Shown in pieces: positions 34,442-42,536 of a DNA stretch of 64,000 nucleotides. Origin of the DNA: an uncultured Bacteroidales bacterium (lineage in GTDB: Bacteria; Bacteroidota; Bacteroidia; Bacteroidales; UBA1715); contig CALAUG010000031.1 in NCBI GenBank assembly GCA_937892155.1, positions 87,417 through 151,416 of the forward strand, written 5' to 3'. The notes under the pieces were generated by a model, which saw nothing but the letters and a program-made list of their open reading frames with translations, was not told the DNA's origin and did no database searches. A program made the position numbers and the translations under genes. Numbering within the stretch: the stretch's first letter is position 1; every line of letters starts with the position of its first letter.

Positions 34442-35674
34442 ATGAAACACGTAAAATTTTTCATTCCAATAATTTGTGCAGCAGCCGTTGCATTTTATGC
34501 ATTCAGTTACAATCAACCAAGCAAGACACAACAGACAGAATCCGTACTTGCTCAAACTCTTCTACAACCGAGCAGCCCTCACGTGTTTGTTGGCGCCGAA
34601 CGTACCGATGAATATCTACCTCATCTACAAGGGAAACAAGTAGCAATTGTCGGGAATCAGACATCCATGGTGGGGAAAACCCATTTAGTTGACACACTTT
34701 TAAGAAGTGGTATTTCTGTAAAGAAAATCTTTACGCCAGAACACGGATTCCGTGGCACAGACGACGCAGGGGCTTCTGTAAACAATGCAATAGATCATAT
34801 TACCGGTTTACCTTTAATTTCGCTTTATGGCAAACACAAAAAACCAACTACAGAAGATTTACAAGGAATTGATATTGTTGTATTCGACATTCAGGATGTT
34901 GGTGCGCGGTTTTACACGTACATTTCAACCATGCACTATGTGATGGAAGCTTGCGCAGAAAACAAATTGGAATTTCTTGTATTAGACAGACCGAATCCTA
35001 ACGGATTTTACGTAGACGGTCCTGTATTGAAACCAACGTGCACATCGTTTGTCGGGATGCATCCAGTTCCAATTGTGCACGGAATGACAATAGCAGAATA
35101 TGCGCAAATGATTAACGGAGAACAGTGGCTGAGAAACGGCGTGCAATGCACATTACGTGTAGTTACTTGTAAAGGTTACGACCATTCTGTAAAATACCAA
35201 TTGCCTGTAGCACCATCGCCAAACCTGCCAAATATGCAGGCAATTTATTTATATCCGACTTTATGTCTTTTTGAAGGCACAGCAATGAGTGTTGGACGTG
35301 GCACAGATTTTCCATTCCAAGTAATTGGTCACCCACAATTTAAAGATTCGTCATTCGTTTTTGTCCCGGAAAGTAAAACAGGCGCATCAAATCCGCTCTA
35401 TGAATTCAAAAAATGTTTTGGAATTGATTATAGAACTTATCCAACGGATTCTATACATCAATTGGACATTTCCATTTGGAAGTATGCATATAAGAATTTC
35501 GGTGGTCAAGAGGCATTCTTCAACCGATTTTTCATAAATCTATCGGGAACACCGGAATTACAACGCTCCCTAGAACTTGGCCTATCGGAAGAGAAAATTC
35601 GGGAATCCTGGCAACAAGATTTAGCTTTATTCAAGAAAACGAGAGCCAAATATCTGTTATACAAAGATTTTTAA
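34442..35674 (+). CDS. NamZ-type exo-beta-N-acetylmuramidase (DUF1343)
   Basis: 410 residues. An N-terminal signal or anchor at about 5-22 targets it out of the cytoplasm. The DUF1343 core has IFTPEHGFRG near 98-107, VVFDIQDVGARFYTYISTM, VLDRPNPNG near 180-188, and a SVGRGTDFPFQ stretch. NamZ enzymes release MurNAc from glycan ends of peptidoglycan for reuse, as described for Tannerella and Bacillus. Here it could serve muropeptide recycling. It is divergent from the LolC/E-like gene with a 41-nt gap and not in an operon with NagZ or MurNAc kinase. Confidence 0.9.
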   Translation: MKHVKFFIPIICAAAVAFYAFSYNQPSKTQQTESVLAQTLLQPSSPHVFVGAERTDEYLPHLQGKQVAIVGNQTSMVGKTHLVDTLLRSGISVKKIFTPEHGFRGTDDAGASVNNAIDHITGLPLISLYGKHKKPTTEDLQGIDIVVFDIQDVGARFYTYISTMHYVMEACAENKLEFLVLDRPNPNGFYVDGPVLKPTCTSFVGMHPVPIVHGMTIAEYAQMINGEQWLRNGVQCTLRVVTCKGYDHSVKYQLPVAPSPNLPNMQAIYLYPTLCLFEGTAMSVGRGTDFPFQVIGHPQFKDSSFVFVPESKTGASNPLYEFKKCFGIDYRTYPTDSIHQLDISIWKYAYKNFGGQEAFFNRFFINLSGTPELQRSLELGLSEEKIRESWQQDLALFKKTRAKYLLYKDF

Positions 35675-35724
35675 GAAACCGTGAATCAAAGACAAGATCT
35701 ACTCCGAATTCTTTTCCTCTTTAT

Positions 35725-35754
35725 TTTGCAATCAAAAAAAATTGACTATTTTTG
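35725..35754 (+). promoter_or_regulatory. Promoter of rpsP
   Basis: TTTG (35725-35728) and TATTTTTG (35747-35754), 18 nt apart, fit the Bacteroidota -33/-7 consensus; the ATG follows 34 nt later. Confidence 0.78.
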
Positions 35755-35788
35755 CACACAATTTTTTACAAACTAATAATTAAATACA

Positions 35789-36355
35789 ATGGCTGTTAAA
35801 ATCAGATTATCAAGACACGGGCGAAAGGCGAGCCCTTTCTATCACATTGTAGCTGCTGATAGCAGAAGGTCACGTGATGGCAAATTTATCGAGAAAATCG
35901 GTACGTACAATCCAACTACAAATCCTGCAACTGTAGAATTAAATTTCGACAGAGCTCTTTACTGGTTGGAAGTTGGTGCAGAAACAACTGACACTGCACG
36001 TTCAATTTTGCAAAAAGAAGGTGTTTTGTATATGAAACACTTGAAAGGCGGAGTTAAGAAAGGTGCTTTTGATGAAAAAGCTCTTGAAGCTAAATTCCAA
36101 GCTTTTATGGATGCAAAACAAAAGAAAGCTGATGCTTACACTTCTAAGTTAAATTCTGCTGCAGCTTCCGTTGCGAAGAAAAAATTAGAAGAGGAAGTAG
36201 AAATCAACAAACAACGTGAAGCTAAAATAGCTGAGAAGAATGCTGCTCTTGCTGCTGCAGAAGAAGCAAAGAAAGCTGAAGAAGCTGCTGCTGCCGCTGA
36301 AGCAACTGCAGAAGAAGCTCCTGCTGCTGAAGCAACTGAGACTCCTGCAGAATAG
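35789..36355 (+). CDS. rpsP: 30S ribosomal protein S16 with long C-terminal tail
   Basis: 188 residues; the S16 core (about 80 residues) begins MAVKIRLSRHGRKASPFYHIVAADSR. The remaining about 100 residues are mostly Ala, Glu and Lys (tracts such as AAAAEATAEEAPAAEATETPA), typical of Bacteroidota S16. It is present in one copy in the small subunit near helices 15-17. The tail is probably disordered or helical and exposed; its role is unknown. Its codons repeat GCT, GAA and GCA, a low-complexity stretch liable to length variation. Monocistronic with its own promoter and the shared terminator at 36377-36410. Confidence 0.97.
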   Translation: MAVKIRLSRHGRKASPFYHIVAADSRRSRDGKFIEKIGTYNPTTNPATVELNFDRALYWLEVGAETTDTARSILQKEGVLYMKHLKGGVKKGAFDEKALEAKFQAFMDAKQKKADAYTSKLNSAAASVAKKKLEEEVEINKQREAKIAEKNAALAAAEEAKKAEEAAAAAEATAEEAPAAEATETPAE

Positions 36356-36376
36356 TAGTATTCAGTTTCAACAACT

Positions 36377-36410
36377 AAAAAATGCTGTCCCAGATGGAAC
36401 AGCATTTTTT
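36377..36410. terminator. Bidirectional terminator between rpsP and the thiamine operon
   Basis: AAAAAATGCTGT and ACAGCATTTTTT form a 12-bp stem, with an inner CC/GG pair, in the gap between the convergent rpsP and PnuT-kinase genes. Confidence 0.9.
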
Positions 36411-36433
36411 TTGCACCAATCAGTTCTGAATAA

Positions 36434-37717
36434 TTATTCAAGTTGAAAATTTTGAAAGACTATTATCCTTCCATCGTTTACTTTTATACAGAAACTACTA
36501 CCTAAGGATTCATTCAATGTTCCACACCACCAAGAATGTAAATTAGCTGGTAATGGATATTGTAGATTGTCCGCTTCTATCGGTGTTTCTGGTTGCAAAC
36601 TAAATATTGAAACCTGTTGACCTTTAAATGATTTAAATTCTGTGTCACTGGACAATGCAGAAAACACACCAGAATCTGTTACGATTTTTGCAGATATTCC
36701 CATTTGTTCGTATTCGCTTAACAAAGAAATATTTCCCAACGTATGGTCTTCGCGAAGACCTGTTGCTCCCAATATCGCTATATCACGATAGCCGTGTTCT
36801 ACAGCCCATTCCACAGCTTTTGTCAAATCGTTGGTTTCTTGATCTGGATTGTGAGCAACTATAGAAGAATATCGTTCCAAAAGTTTTTTCGGTGCTGAAT
36901 CCAAATCTCCAACTATCACCGTTGCTTGAATACCAAAATCATACAATTTCTTTATTGCTCCATCGCAGCATATCACCGTTGTTGCCTGCTTTAATATTGA
37001 CAAAGGAACCGTATGCGTTGGGAATTGTCCATTACATAATATCACGCATTGAGAATATGAAAAGAAACTTGTATTACGTTCAAAGGATTTTGCATCGTCG
37101 GTTTTTCCTTGTCTTTTATACTGCTTAGTCCACGTAATGATGCCTATGATTGCAGAAACCACATAACATCCGTACAGCAAAATAGTTACATATAGTCCAC
37201 TTTGAGCATAATAAATAATGGAAATCACATACACAATATCGGAAGCAAGCCAGAAGAACCATTGTTCCAAATACTTTTTTGCCAGCAAAAACGTCGCAAT
37301 TCCACTACTTGCCGTAATAAAGGCATCAACACCCGCAAAATCGGAACCAGCTAATTGCAACAAGTAACGAATTACGAAAAATAAGTCAACGTATATAATA
37401 ATGACTACTATCCATAAATTAACATCAAGTCGTTTTATTGGCAATGCATCGTCTGTTTCTTGTTGTCCTTTCTTCCACAAATACAAGCCGTAAATACTCG
37501 TTACGATGTAATACACTTGAAATAAAGCGTATGCATACACACTACTTGCAAGGAAACTAATACCCAAAAAGAATGCAGAAATCACATTGAAATTCCACAT
37601 TACAACTTTTTGATTTATTTGGAAATAGATAACAAACAATCCTGCTATTGTACCTATCAATTCACAAAGACTGTAAATTGTGAAATTTGCAAAATAGTTT
37701 TGTACTAAATCAAGCAT
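36434..37717 (-). CDS. PnuT thiamine transporter fused to thiamine pyrophosphokinase
   Basis: About 427 residues from ATG 37717 (MLDLVQNYFANFTIYSLCEL); this start is 2 nt after the TonB receptor stop. Residues about 1-205 are a PnuC-family transporter with roughly seven helices (the PnuT branch imports thiamine). A linker of about 25 residues follows, then a thiamine pyrophosphokinase domain with VGDLDS, ETNDLTKAVEWA and GATGLREDHTLGNI, which makes TPP from thiamine and ATP. In other Bacteroidota these are separate adjacent genes. The fusion implies that thiamine is phosphorylated as it enters. The upstream TPP riboswitch and TonB receptor support the substrate. Confidence 0.9.
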   Translation of the reverse strand: MLDLVQNYFANFTIYSLCELIGTIAGLFVIYFQINQKVVMWNFNVISAFFLGISFLASSVYAYALFQVYYIVTSIYGLYLWKKGQQETDDALPIKRLDVNLWIVVIIIYVDLFFVIRYLLQLAGSDFAGVDAFITASSGIATFLLAKKYLEQWFFWLASDIVYVISIIYYAQSGLYVTILLYGCYVVSAIIGIITWTKQYKRQGKTDDAKSFERNTSFFSYSQCVILCNGQFPTHTVPLSILKQATTVICCDGAIKKLYDFGIQATVIVGDLDSAPKKLLERYSSIVAHNPDQETNDLTKAVEWAVEHGYRDIAILGATGLREDHTLGNISLLSEYEQMGISAKIVTDSGVFSALSSDTEFKSFKGQQVSIFSLQPETPIEADNLQYPLPANLHSWWCGTLNESLGSSFCIKVNDGRIIVFQNFQLE

Positions 37718-37719
37718 TT

Positions 37720-40104
37720 CTAGAATGTATATGTTGCTTTCAACGTATAATTGATTCCTGCCTGTGGGAAATAATATTTCCAAGTATATTCTGTTCCTTG
37801 TTCATACCAGTTTCCGCCATAGGCGTTGCTGATGTATTTTTTATCAAGCAGATTATTGATAAGGAACTGAAAATCCAGACTGCTCGTCTCTCCAACTTTC
37901 CATACATAACGTGCTTGGAAATCGTGCACGACATATCTCTTTATTTTGCGATCATCGCTGGAAGTATTGTCAAAATACTGCTCACCCACCAATTTACTAA
38001 CGATTCCTATAGACAATCCTTCCGTCGGGAAGACAATAATTTTATGAGTTGCCACGAAATTAGGAGAGTACGATATGTCGGTTGTGCCAAGTTTTATTTC
38101 TTTTTGTAATTCATTTCCTAATTCGTCATATTCCTGAGCATATTCAACATAATCACGGATTTTGTTACGAGAAAATGTAACATTACCACCCCATTCTATT
38201 TCTTTAACAGGCCGATAATCAAACGAACATTCTAAACCACGGCGGTAACTGTCCTTTACATTTTCCATAAGAGAATAACCGATAAAATTCAACTTACCTG
38301 TCTGCACCAACTGATTATCGTATTTCATACTATAAAGATTCGCAGTAAACAACAATTTTTTCCACACTTTTCTATACCCAATTTCTATATCATACAATGT
38401 CTCGTGGTGCAGTTCACGAGTTTGTTCCTGCTTTAAATATTCCGTTATATTAGTTTTTGTTGGTTCACGATTCGCAACAGCAAAGGAGGCAGACAATGTT
38501 TGTTTGGCTGGCAGTTTATACACCAAACCGAATTTAGGATTCCAGAAATTCCAATTGCACTCTACATCCAAATCAGACAAATCATAATCACTACCTTCAA
38601 TATTATACGAAATATTACGATACTGCAAATCCGCATACGTATTTAACTGAGAATTAATGACATAATTTAATTTTCCAAACACATTTAAATCTTTTTTCAA
38701 TCCAGAATGACGGTAATATGGCTGAGAGAGATCCGTCGTTCCATCGTCTTGAATCCACAATACGTATCCATAATGATTACCGTCATATATGCTATATGAA
38801 TGACCAAGGGTAAAATCAATTTTCTTTTTCTTGTAAATAAGATTTGCAATGTAACCATAAAAATTATTATCCATACCTTCGTCGCAAACAATGTCGTGAA
38901 TTGCATTTGAGAAACCATAATCGGCAAGCGATGCATCATCATGATATTGTTCATAATAGCCATTACCATTTGTCCAGAACAACGAGCAGTTAAAAGAGAA
39001 AGGCTGCGAATGACCATACTCGTACGATAGGATTCCTCGTTTTTGAATATAATTGTCTGTTTCATTTTCATAGAAACATTCATTGCCATCATCGTCATAA
39101 TAACGACCAGCTATATTATAGGTAGGATCCACATCATACATTTCCGCAGGTAAACCGTTCCATGTTATGCCTGTAATTTCATCTCCATAGAAAAACAAAG
39201 CAGACAGTTTATGTTTTTTATGCATAAATGACAAATTCGCATCAAATGACTGTATGGAGCTTTTGGAACGTTGAATATAGCCATCGGAACGCAGTCTTGA
39301 AAAATTGATGCCCAATGTCAATGTTGAATCAATCAACGGTGTACTTGCAGCAACCGCAATTTTTCTCGTTCCGAAAGAGCCAACGACACCGGTAAATTGA
39401 AAAGCCGGCTCCAAAGAATTTTCCTTGGTCTCAAAATTTATAGATCCTCCAAACGAAGCCGTTCCATTGGTAGACGTACCAACTCCCCGCTGTACATCTA
39501 TTTTACCAAGCGTGGACGACAAATCTCCAAAATCAACGAAAAACACATCTTGAGATTCCGCATCGTTCAATGGTATACCATTTAACGTAACATTAATACG
39601 TGACATATCGGTACCACGAATACGCATACTGGTATATCCTATGCCTGTACCAGTTTCAGAAGTAGCAACAACCGACTGCATATCTTCCAGCAAAAATGGA
39701 ATATCCTGAGACACATTTGCAGCGGAAACCTCAGCATCACATAACGTTGTATTCGTAAAAGACATTGGCGTTGGACAGCCCGACACAACCACCATATCAA
39801 TATCTACAGACTTATCATTTTCCAACATAAAACGAGCCACCAACCGTGTTGGTGCAGAAACAGCAAAAATCTGCGGCTGGTATCCTACATACGAAATCTC
39901 TACAGAATCCTTTACTCCCGCAATATTTAATTCAAAATATCCATGATTGTTCGTCAATGTTGATGTTTTACTTTGTAATGCATACACCAATGCAGCATTA
40001 ATAGGACGGCCAACATTGTCTGTAACAATACCTCTCACGACAGACTGTGAAAATACGCCACAAGCCAGAAATAGAAAAAACAGAAAAATCCCAAACCTTT
40101 TCAT
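37720..40104 (-). CDS. TonB-dependent receptor for thiamine
   Basis: 794 residues. Signal peptide at 1-19 (ending VFSQ). Residues about 22-100 form a carboxypeptidase-regulatory-like domain (VRGIVTDNVGRPINAALVYA); the plug follows with RIRGTDMSRINVTLNGIPLNDAESQDV and then the 22-stranded barrel, ending in YTF. No SusD partner exists, so it is a vitamin-type rather than glycan-type receptor. The TPP riboswitch in its leader and the PnuT-kinase gene 2 nt downstream identify the substrate as thiamine or a derivative; this arrangement has been predicted for Bacteroidota. Confidence 0.93.
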   Translation of the reverse strand: MKRFGIFLFFLFLACGVFSQSVVRGIVTDNVGRPINAALVYALQSKTSTLTNNHGYFELNIAGVKDSVEISYVGYQPQIFAVSAPTRLVARFMLENDKSVDIDMVVVSGCPTPMSFTNTTLCDAEVSAANVSQDIPFLLEDMQSVVATSETGTGIGYTSMRIRGTDMSRINVTLNGIPLNDAESQDVFFVDFGDLSSTLGKIDVQRGVGTSTNGTASFGGSINFETKENSLEPAFQFTGVVGSFGTRKIAVAASTPLIDSTLTLGINFSRLRSDGYIQRSKSSIQSFDANLSFMHKKHKLSALFFYGDEITGITWNGLPAEMYDVDPTYNIAGRYYDDDGNECFYENETDNYIQKRGILSYEYGHSQPFSFNCSLFWTNGNGYYEQYHDDASLADYGFSNAIHDIVCDEGMDNNFYGYIANLIYKKKKIDFTLGHSYSIYDGNHYGYVLWIQDDGTTDLSQPYYRHSGLKKDLNVFGKLNYVINSQLNTYADLQYRNISYNIEGSDYDLSDLDVECNWNFWNPKFGLVYKLPAKQTLSASFAVANREPTKTNITEYLKQEQTRELHHETLYDIEIGYRKVWKKLLFTANLYSMKYDNQLVQTGKLNFIGYSLMENVKDSYRRGLECSFDYRPVKEIEWGGNVTFSRNKIRDYVEYAQEYDELGNELQKEIKLGTTDISYSPNFVATHKIIVFPTEGLSIGIVSKLVGEQYFDNTSSDDRKIKRYVVHDFQARYVWKVGETSSLDFQFLINNLLDKKYISNAYGGNWYEQGTEYTWKYYFPQAGINYTLKATYTF

Positions 40105-40158
40105 AACTGAAACAATTGCTATTAAAAAAACATTTGGAATAGAAGTGGATAATTTGCT

Positions 40159-40231
40159 CGAATTCCTTACGTAGATGTAAATCTCTTCAAGTTCGAGGGT
40201 ATAATCTCAGCCGATACGGCACCCCTATTCG
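40159..40231 (-). promoter_or_regulatory. TPP (THI-box) riboswitch
   Basis: On the minus strand the leader reads AGGGGTGCC, then CGGCTGAGATTATACCCTC, then GAACTTGA, then ATCTACGTAAGG, the canonical conserved order of the thiamine pyrophosphate aptamer (GGGGTGCC, CTGAGA, ACCC, GAACCTGATC, CGTAGGGA-type). The P1 helix is formed by CGAAT (40227-40231) and ATTCG (40159-40163). It lies 55 nt before the TonB receptor ATG and would shut the thiamine uptake operon at high TPP. No clear terminator follows, so control of translation initiation is more likely. Confidence 0.93.
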
Positions 40232-40237
40232 TTGACG

Positions 40238-40245
40238 CAAATATA
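40238..40245 (-). promoter_or_regulatory. -7 promoter element of the thiamine operon
   Basis: TATATTTG on the minus strand, 7 nt before the first base of the riboswitch P1 helix, as expected if transcription starts at the aptamer. Confidence 0.65.
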
Positions 40246-40329
40246 AAAACTTAAACTTAAAACTAATATGCAAGAATAGAAAAAATCGTCCGCAATTAGG
40301 GATACTTTATTTGACAATAATTTGACGAA

Positions 40330-41214
40330 CTATTTCAATTTTTCTATCAATCCCTTGATATAGTCAAAATGAGCATCTGTAACAGTAACTAACGGCAAGC
40401 GCAAATTATTTTGAATAATTCCCATTATGGACAAAGCCGCTTTAACCCCAGCAGGACTGCCTTCAGTAAACAAACTGTCGGTAAATTCTATTAATTTTAA
40501 ATGAAGTTTCAAAGCCTCATCATATTTGTTTGCAATGCAAAGACGAATCATATCGGAATACATACGAGGCATCGCATTTGCCGTAACTGATATAGCTCCG
40601 TGTGCGCCAAGCGACATATGAGGAACGACTATAGAATCATCACCGCTAAAAATCATAAAATCATCAGGCAAATCTTTTTTTATGTATGTAAACTGCTCTA
40701 CCGATGGTGAAGCCTCTTTCAAACCAACCACGTTTGGTAATTCGTGTGCAATTTTTATTGACGTATCTGCTGCCATATTGCAACCAGTTCTTCCAGGAAC
40801 ATTGTACGCGATTACAGGTAAAGCACTTGCTTCTGACACTGTTTTGTAATGTTGGAACATCCCGCGTTGGTTTGGTTTGTTGTAATATGGAACAACAGAT
40901 AAAATAGCATCAAAACGAGTATCAATTTTCGAAGCTTTATCAGCAATCTCTGCGGTATTGTTTCCTCCGCAGCCTACAATCATAGGAAGTTTTTTCGTGT
41001 TTCGTTCACATATAAAATCAAGCACGTCTTTTTTCTCACATTCGTCCATTGTAACTGGCTCTCCAGTTGTCCCAAAAACCACTAAAAACTCAACGCCACC
41101 ATTTACCACATGATCAACAAGTTTTCCCAAAGAATTAAAATCTATCTTGTTATCAGCTGTAAATGGAGTTATAAGAGCAGCTCCCGTACCACGAAATTTA
41201 TCCTGAATTTTCAT
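40330..41214 (-). CDS. dapA: 4-hydroxy-tetrahydrodipicolinate synthase DapA
   Basis: 294 residues, cytoplasmic (beta/alpha)8 barrel of the lysine/DAP pathway; condenses pyruvate with aspartate semialdehyde. The Schiff-base Lys166 is in VVGLKEASPS, Tyr137 in IAYNVPGRTG, and GTTGEPVTM near 48-56 binds pyruvate. The supply of meso-DAP also feeds peptidoglycan. It follows the DUF6913 gene by 5 nt, so the two form an operon with a promoter at 41782-41789. Confidence 0.97.
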   Translation of the reverse strand: MKIQDKFRGTGAALITPFTADNKIDFNSLGKLVDHVVNGGVEFLVVFGTTGEPVTMDECEKKDVLDFICERNTKKLPMIVGCGGNNTAEIADKASKIDTRFDAILSVVPYYNKPNQRGMFQHYKTVSEASALPVIAYNVPGRTGCNMAADTSIKIAHELPNVVGLKEASPSVEQFTYIKKDLPDDFMIFSGDDSIVVPHMSLGAHGAISVTANAMPRMYSDMIRLCIANKYDEALKLHLKLIEFTDSLFTEGSPAGVKAALSIMGIIQNNLRLPLVTVTDAHFDYIKGLIEKLK

Positions 41215-41219
41215 TGTTA

Positions 41220-41768
41220 TTATTTAGTCTTTATTTTTGACAAATATACATTGATTTGCGTAATTAAATTCGAAATTGAATTATCTTCTTGCGTATCAAT
41301 CATCAAATCGTAACGCATATCTTCCTCCACAAATCTTCCAACTTTATACGATGCAACCGATGCCATCAACACATAGAGAAGAGGATATGAATCCTGAGTC
41401 GTTATATCGAGCAGAATATCATATTTCGTTCCGATAAAATCATACGCACTCCCTTTTTGCAACTTTCCCGACCACGAAAAATCTTCCACTCCATAGAAAT
41501 CTGTTTTTACAGTTTGAGGTAAAGCTTGCTGCAAATCGGGATTATCTAAAAAACCGAGCATTGTAACGCGAATATCACCATGAAGCGACTGTACTAATTT
41601 TGCAAATTCCGCAACTTGCAAATGAGTATTTTTATCAACCACATCATACAAAATCCCCATGGTTTTTGCATTATCGTAAGTGTACACCTTTGGTTCACGA
41701 TTGTTTTTTGTCCGCATATTTAACAAAAACGAACCTATGCTTTCTTGTATGACGCCCAATTTTTTCAT
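41220..41768 (-). CDS. DUF6913-type conserved protein, dapA partner
   Basis: 182 residues from ATG 41768 (MKKLGVIQESIGSFLLNMRT); a longer frame from 41792 would start inside the promoter. A segment like TYDNAKTMGILYDVVDK and DEL/DYIG-type motifs (YDFIGTKYDILLDITTQ) match a Bacteroidota family (DUF6913, by memory) that commonly precedes dapA. Function unknown. Transcription from the -7 element at 41782-41789. Confidence 0.75.
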   Translation of the reverse strand: MKKLGVIQESIGSFLLNMRTKNNREPKVYTYDNAKTMGILYDVVDKNTHLQVAEFAKLVQSLHGDIRVTMLGFLDNPDLQQALPQTVKTDFYGVEDFSWSGKLQKGSAYDFIGTKYDILLDITTQDSYPLLYVLMASVASYKVGRFVEEDMRYDLMIDTQEDNSISNLITQINVYLSKIKTK

Positions 41769-41781
41769 CGTTGCAATATTA

Positions 41782-41789
41782 CAAAAATA
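41782..41789 (-). promoter_or_regulatory. -7 promoter element of the DUF6913-dapA operon
   Basis: TATTTTTG on the minus strand, 13 nt from the ATG at 41768. Its place decides the start of that gene. Confidence 0.65.
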
Positions 41790-41882
41790 CAATGAGTTAC
41801 AGAGTCGAATAATTAAAAATTATAGAATATCACTACAAGAAAATATAGTAGCTATTCACTACGGATAACTCAAAACTTATTG

Positions 41883-41890
41883 TACTTTTG
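41883..41890 (+). promoter_or_regulatory. -7 promoter element of the slyD-like gene
   Basis: TACTTTTG, 18 nt upstream of the ATG at 41909. Confidence 0.65.
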
Positions 41891-41908
41891 CCAATAAAAT
41901 GATACCAA

Positions 41909-42493
41909 ATGAAAGTAGAAAAGAACAAAGTAGTATCTCTGTCATACACATTATATAAAAATGACGAGAATGGTGAAATTCTAGAAGTATGTAAACCAGA
42001 AAAACCGCTTGAATTTGTATTCGGTTCTGGATTATTGTTGCCAAAGTTTGAAGAGAACATCGCAAATCTTGAGTGTGGCGATGATTTCGACTTTGTTTTA
42101 ACTCCTGCAGAAGCATACGGAGAACGTGTAGAAGATGCGGTAGTTGAGATTTCCATGGATATTTTCAAAGTCAACGGAGAAATTCAAAAAGATATTTTGT
42201 TTGTCGGAAGCGAGATTCCTATGCGCGACAATCAGGGAAATCCCCTCACAGGGACTGTTGTCAAGGTTGACGATGCAAAAAATGTAGTGGTAATGGACTT
42301 CAATCACCCACTTGCAGGAATAGACCTTTTCTTCTCGGGCAAAGTTGAAGCTGTCCGCGATGCGACAGAAGAAGAATTAACACGTGGTATGCACCATGGA
42401 TGTAGCGGTTGCCATTGTGGAGGCGACAACAATTCTTGTAGCGGTGGTTGTGGAGACAACAGTGAAAGTGGGTGCTGCGGAAGCTGCCACTAA
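41909..42493 (+). CDS. SlyD-like FKBP peptidyl-prolyl isomerase with metal-binding tail
   Basis: 194 residues. An FKBP fold at about 1-72 and about 125-155 is interrupted by an insert-in-flap (IF) chaperone domain at about 73-125, as in SlyD. Markers are FVFGSGLLLPKFEENI, LTPAEAYGER, and MDFNHPLAGIDLFF. The last about 35 residues hold many Cys, His and Gly (HHGCSGCHCGG, GGCGDN, GCCGSCH), a metal-binding tail. SlyD isomerises prolyl bonds, chaperones and can bind nickel or zinc. The tail is unusually Cys-rich compared with the His-rich tail of E. coli SlyD. It is monocistronic. Confidence 0.92.
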   Translation: MKVEKNKVVSLSYTLYKNDENGEILEVCKPEKPLEFVFGSGLLLPKFEENIANLECGDDFDFVLTPAEAYGERVEDAVVEISMDIFKVNGEIQKDILFVGSEIPMRDNQGNPLTGTVVKVDDAKNVVVMDFNHPLAGIDLFFSGKVEAVRDATEEELTRGMHHGCSGCHCGGDNNSCSGGCGDNSESGCCGSCH

Positions 42494-42504
42494 TAAAGGT
42501 TAGT

Positions 42505-42536
42505 AAAAAAGATGAGGCCGGAGCTTCATCTTTTTT
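42505..42536. terminator. Bidirectional terminator between slyD-like and tilS
   Basis: AAAAAAGATGA and TCATCTTTTTT form a hairpin with a 10-nt loop; it reaches into the tilS stop codon (42535-42537). Confidence 0.85.

Noticed and set aside
36240..36355. Repeat array or CRISPR-like repeat
   Set aside because: The repeated GCTGCT/GAAGAA tracts are codons of the Ala/Glu tail of S16, not spaced repeats.
37720..40104. Polysaccharide utilisation locus
   Set aside because: There is no SusD, glycoside hydrolase or sigma/anti-sigma pair; the receptor is in a thiamine operon.
40189..40212. Short open stretches in the thiamine leader as a leader peptide
   Set aside because: They lie inside the riboswitch helices and have no start codon with a plausible context.
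40159..40231. Cobalamin riboswitch before the TonB receptor
   Set aside because: The conserved order GGGGTGCC, CTGAGA, ACCC, CGTA fits the thiamine pyrophosphate aptamer, and the downstream kinase domain is thiamine-specific.
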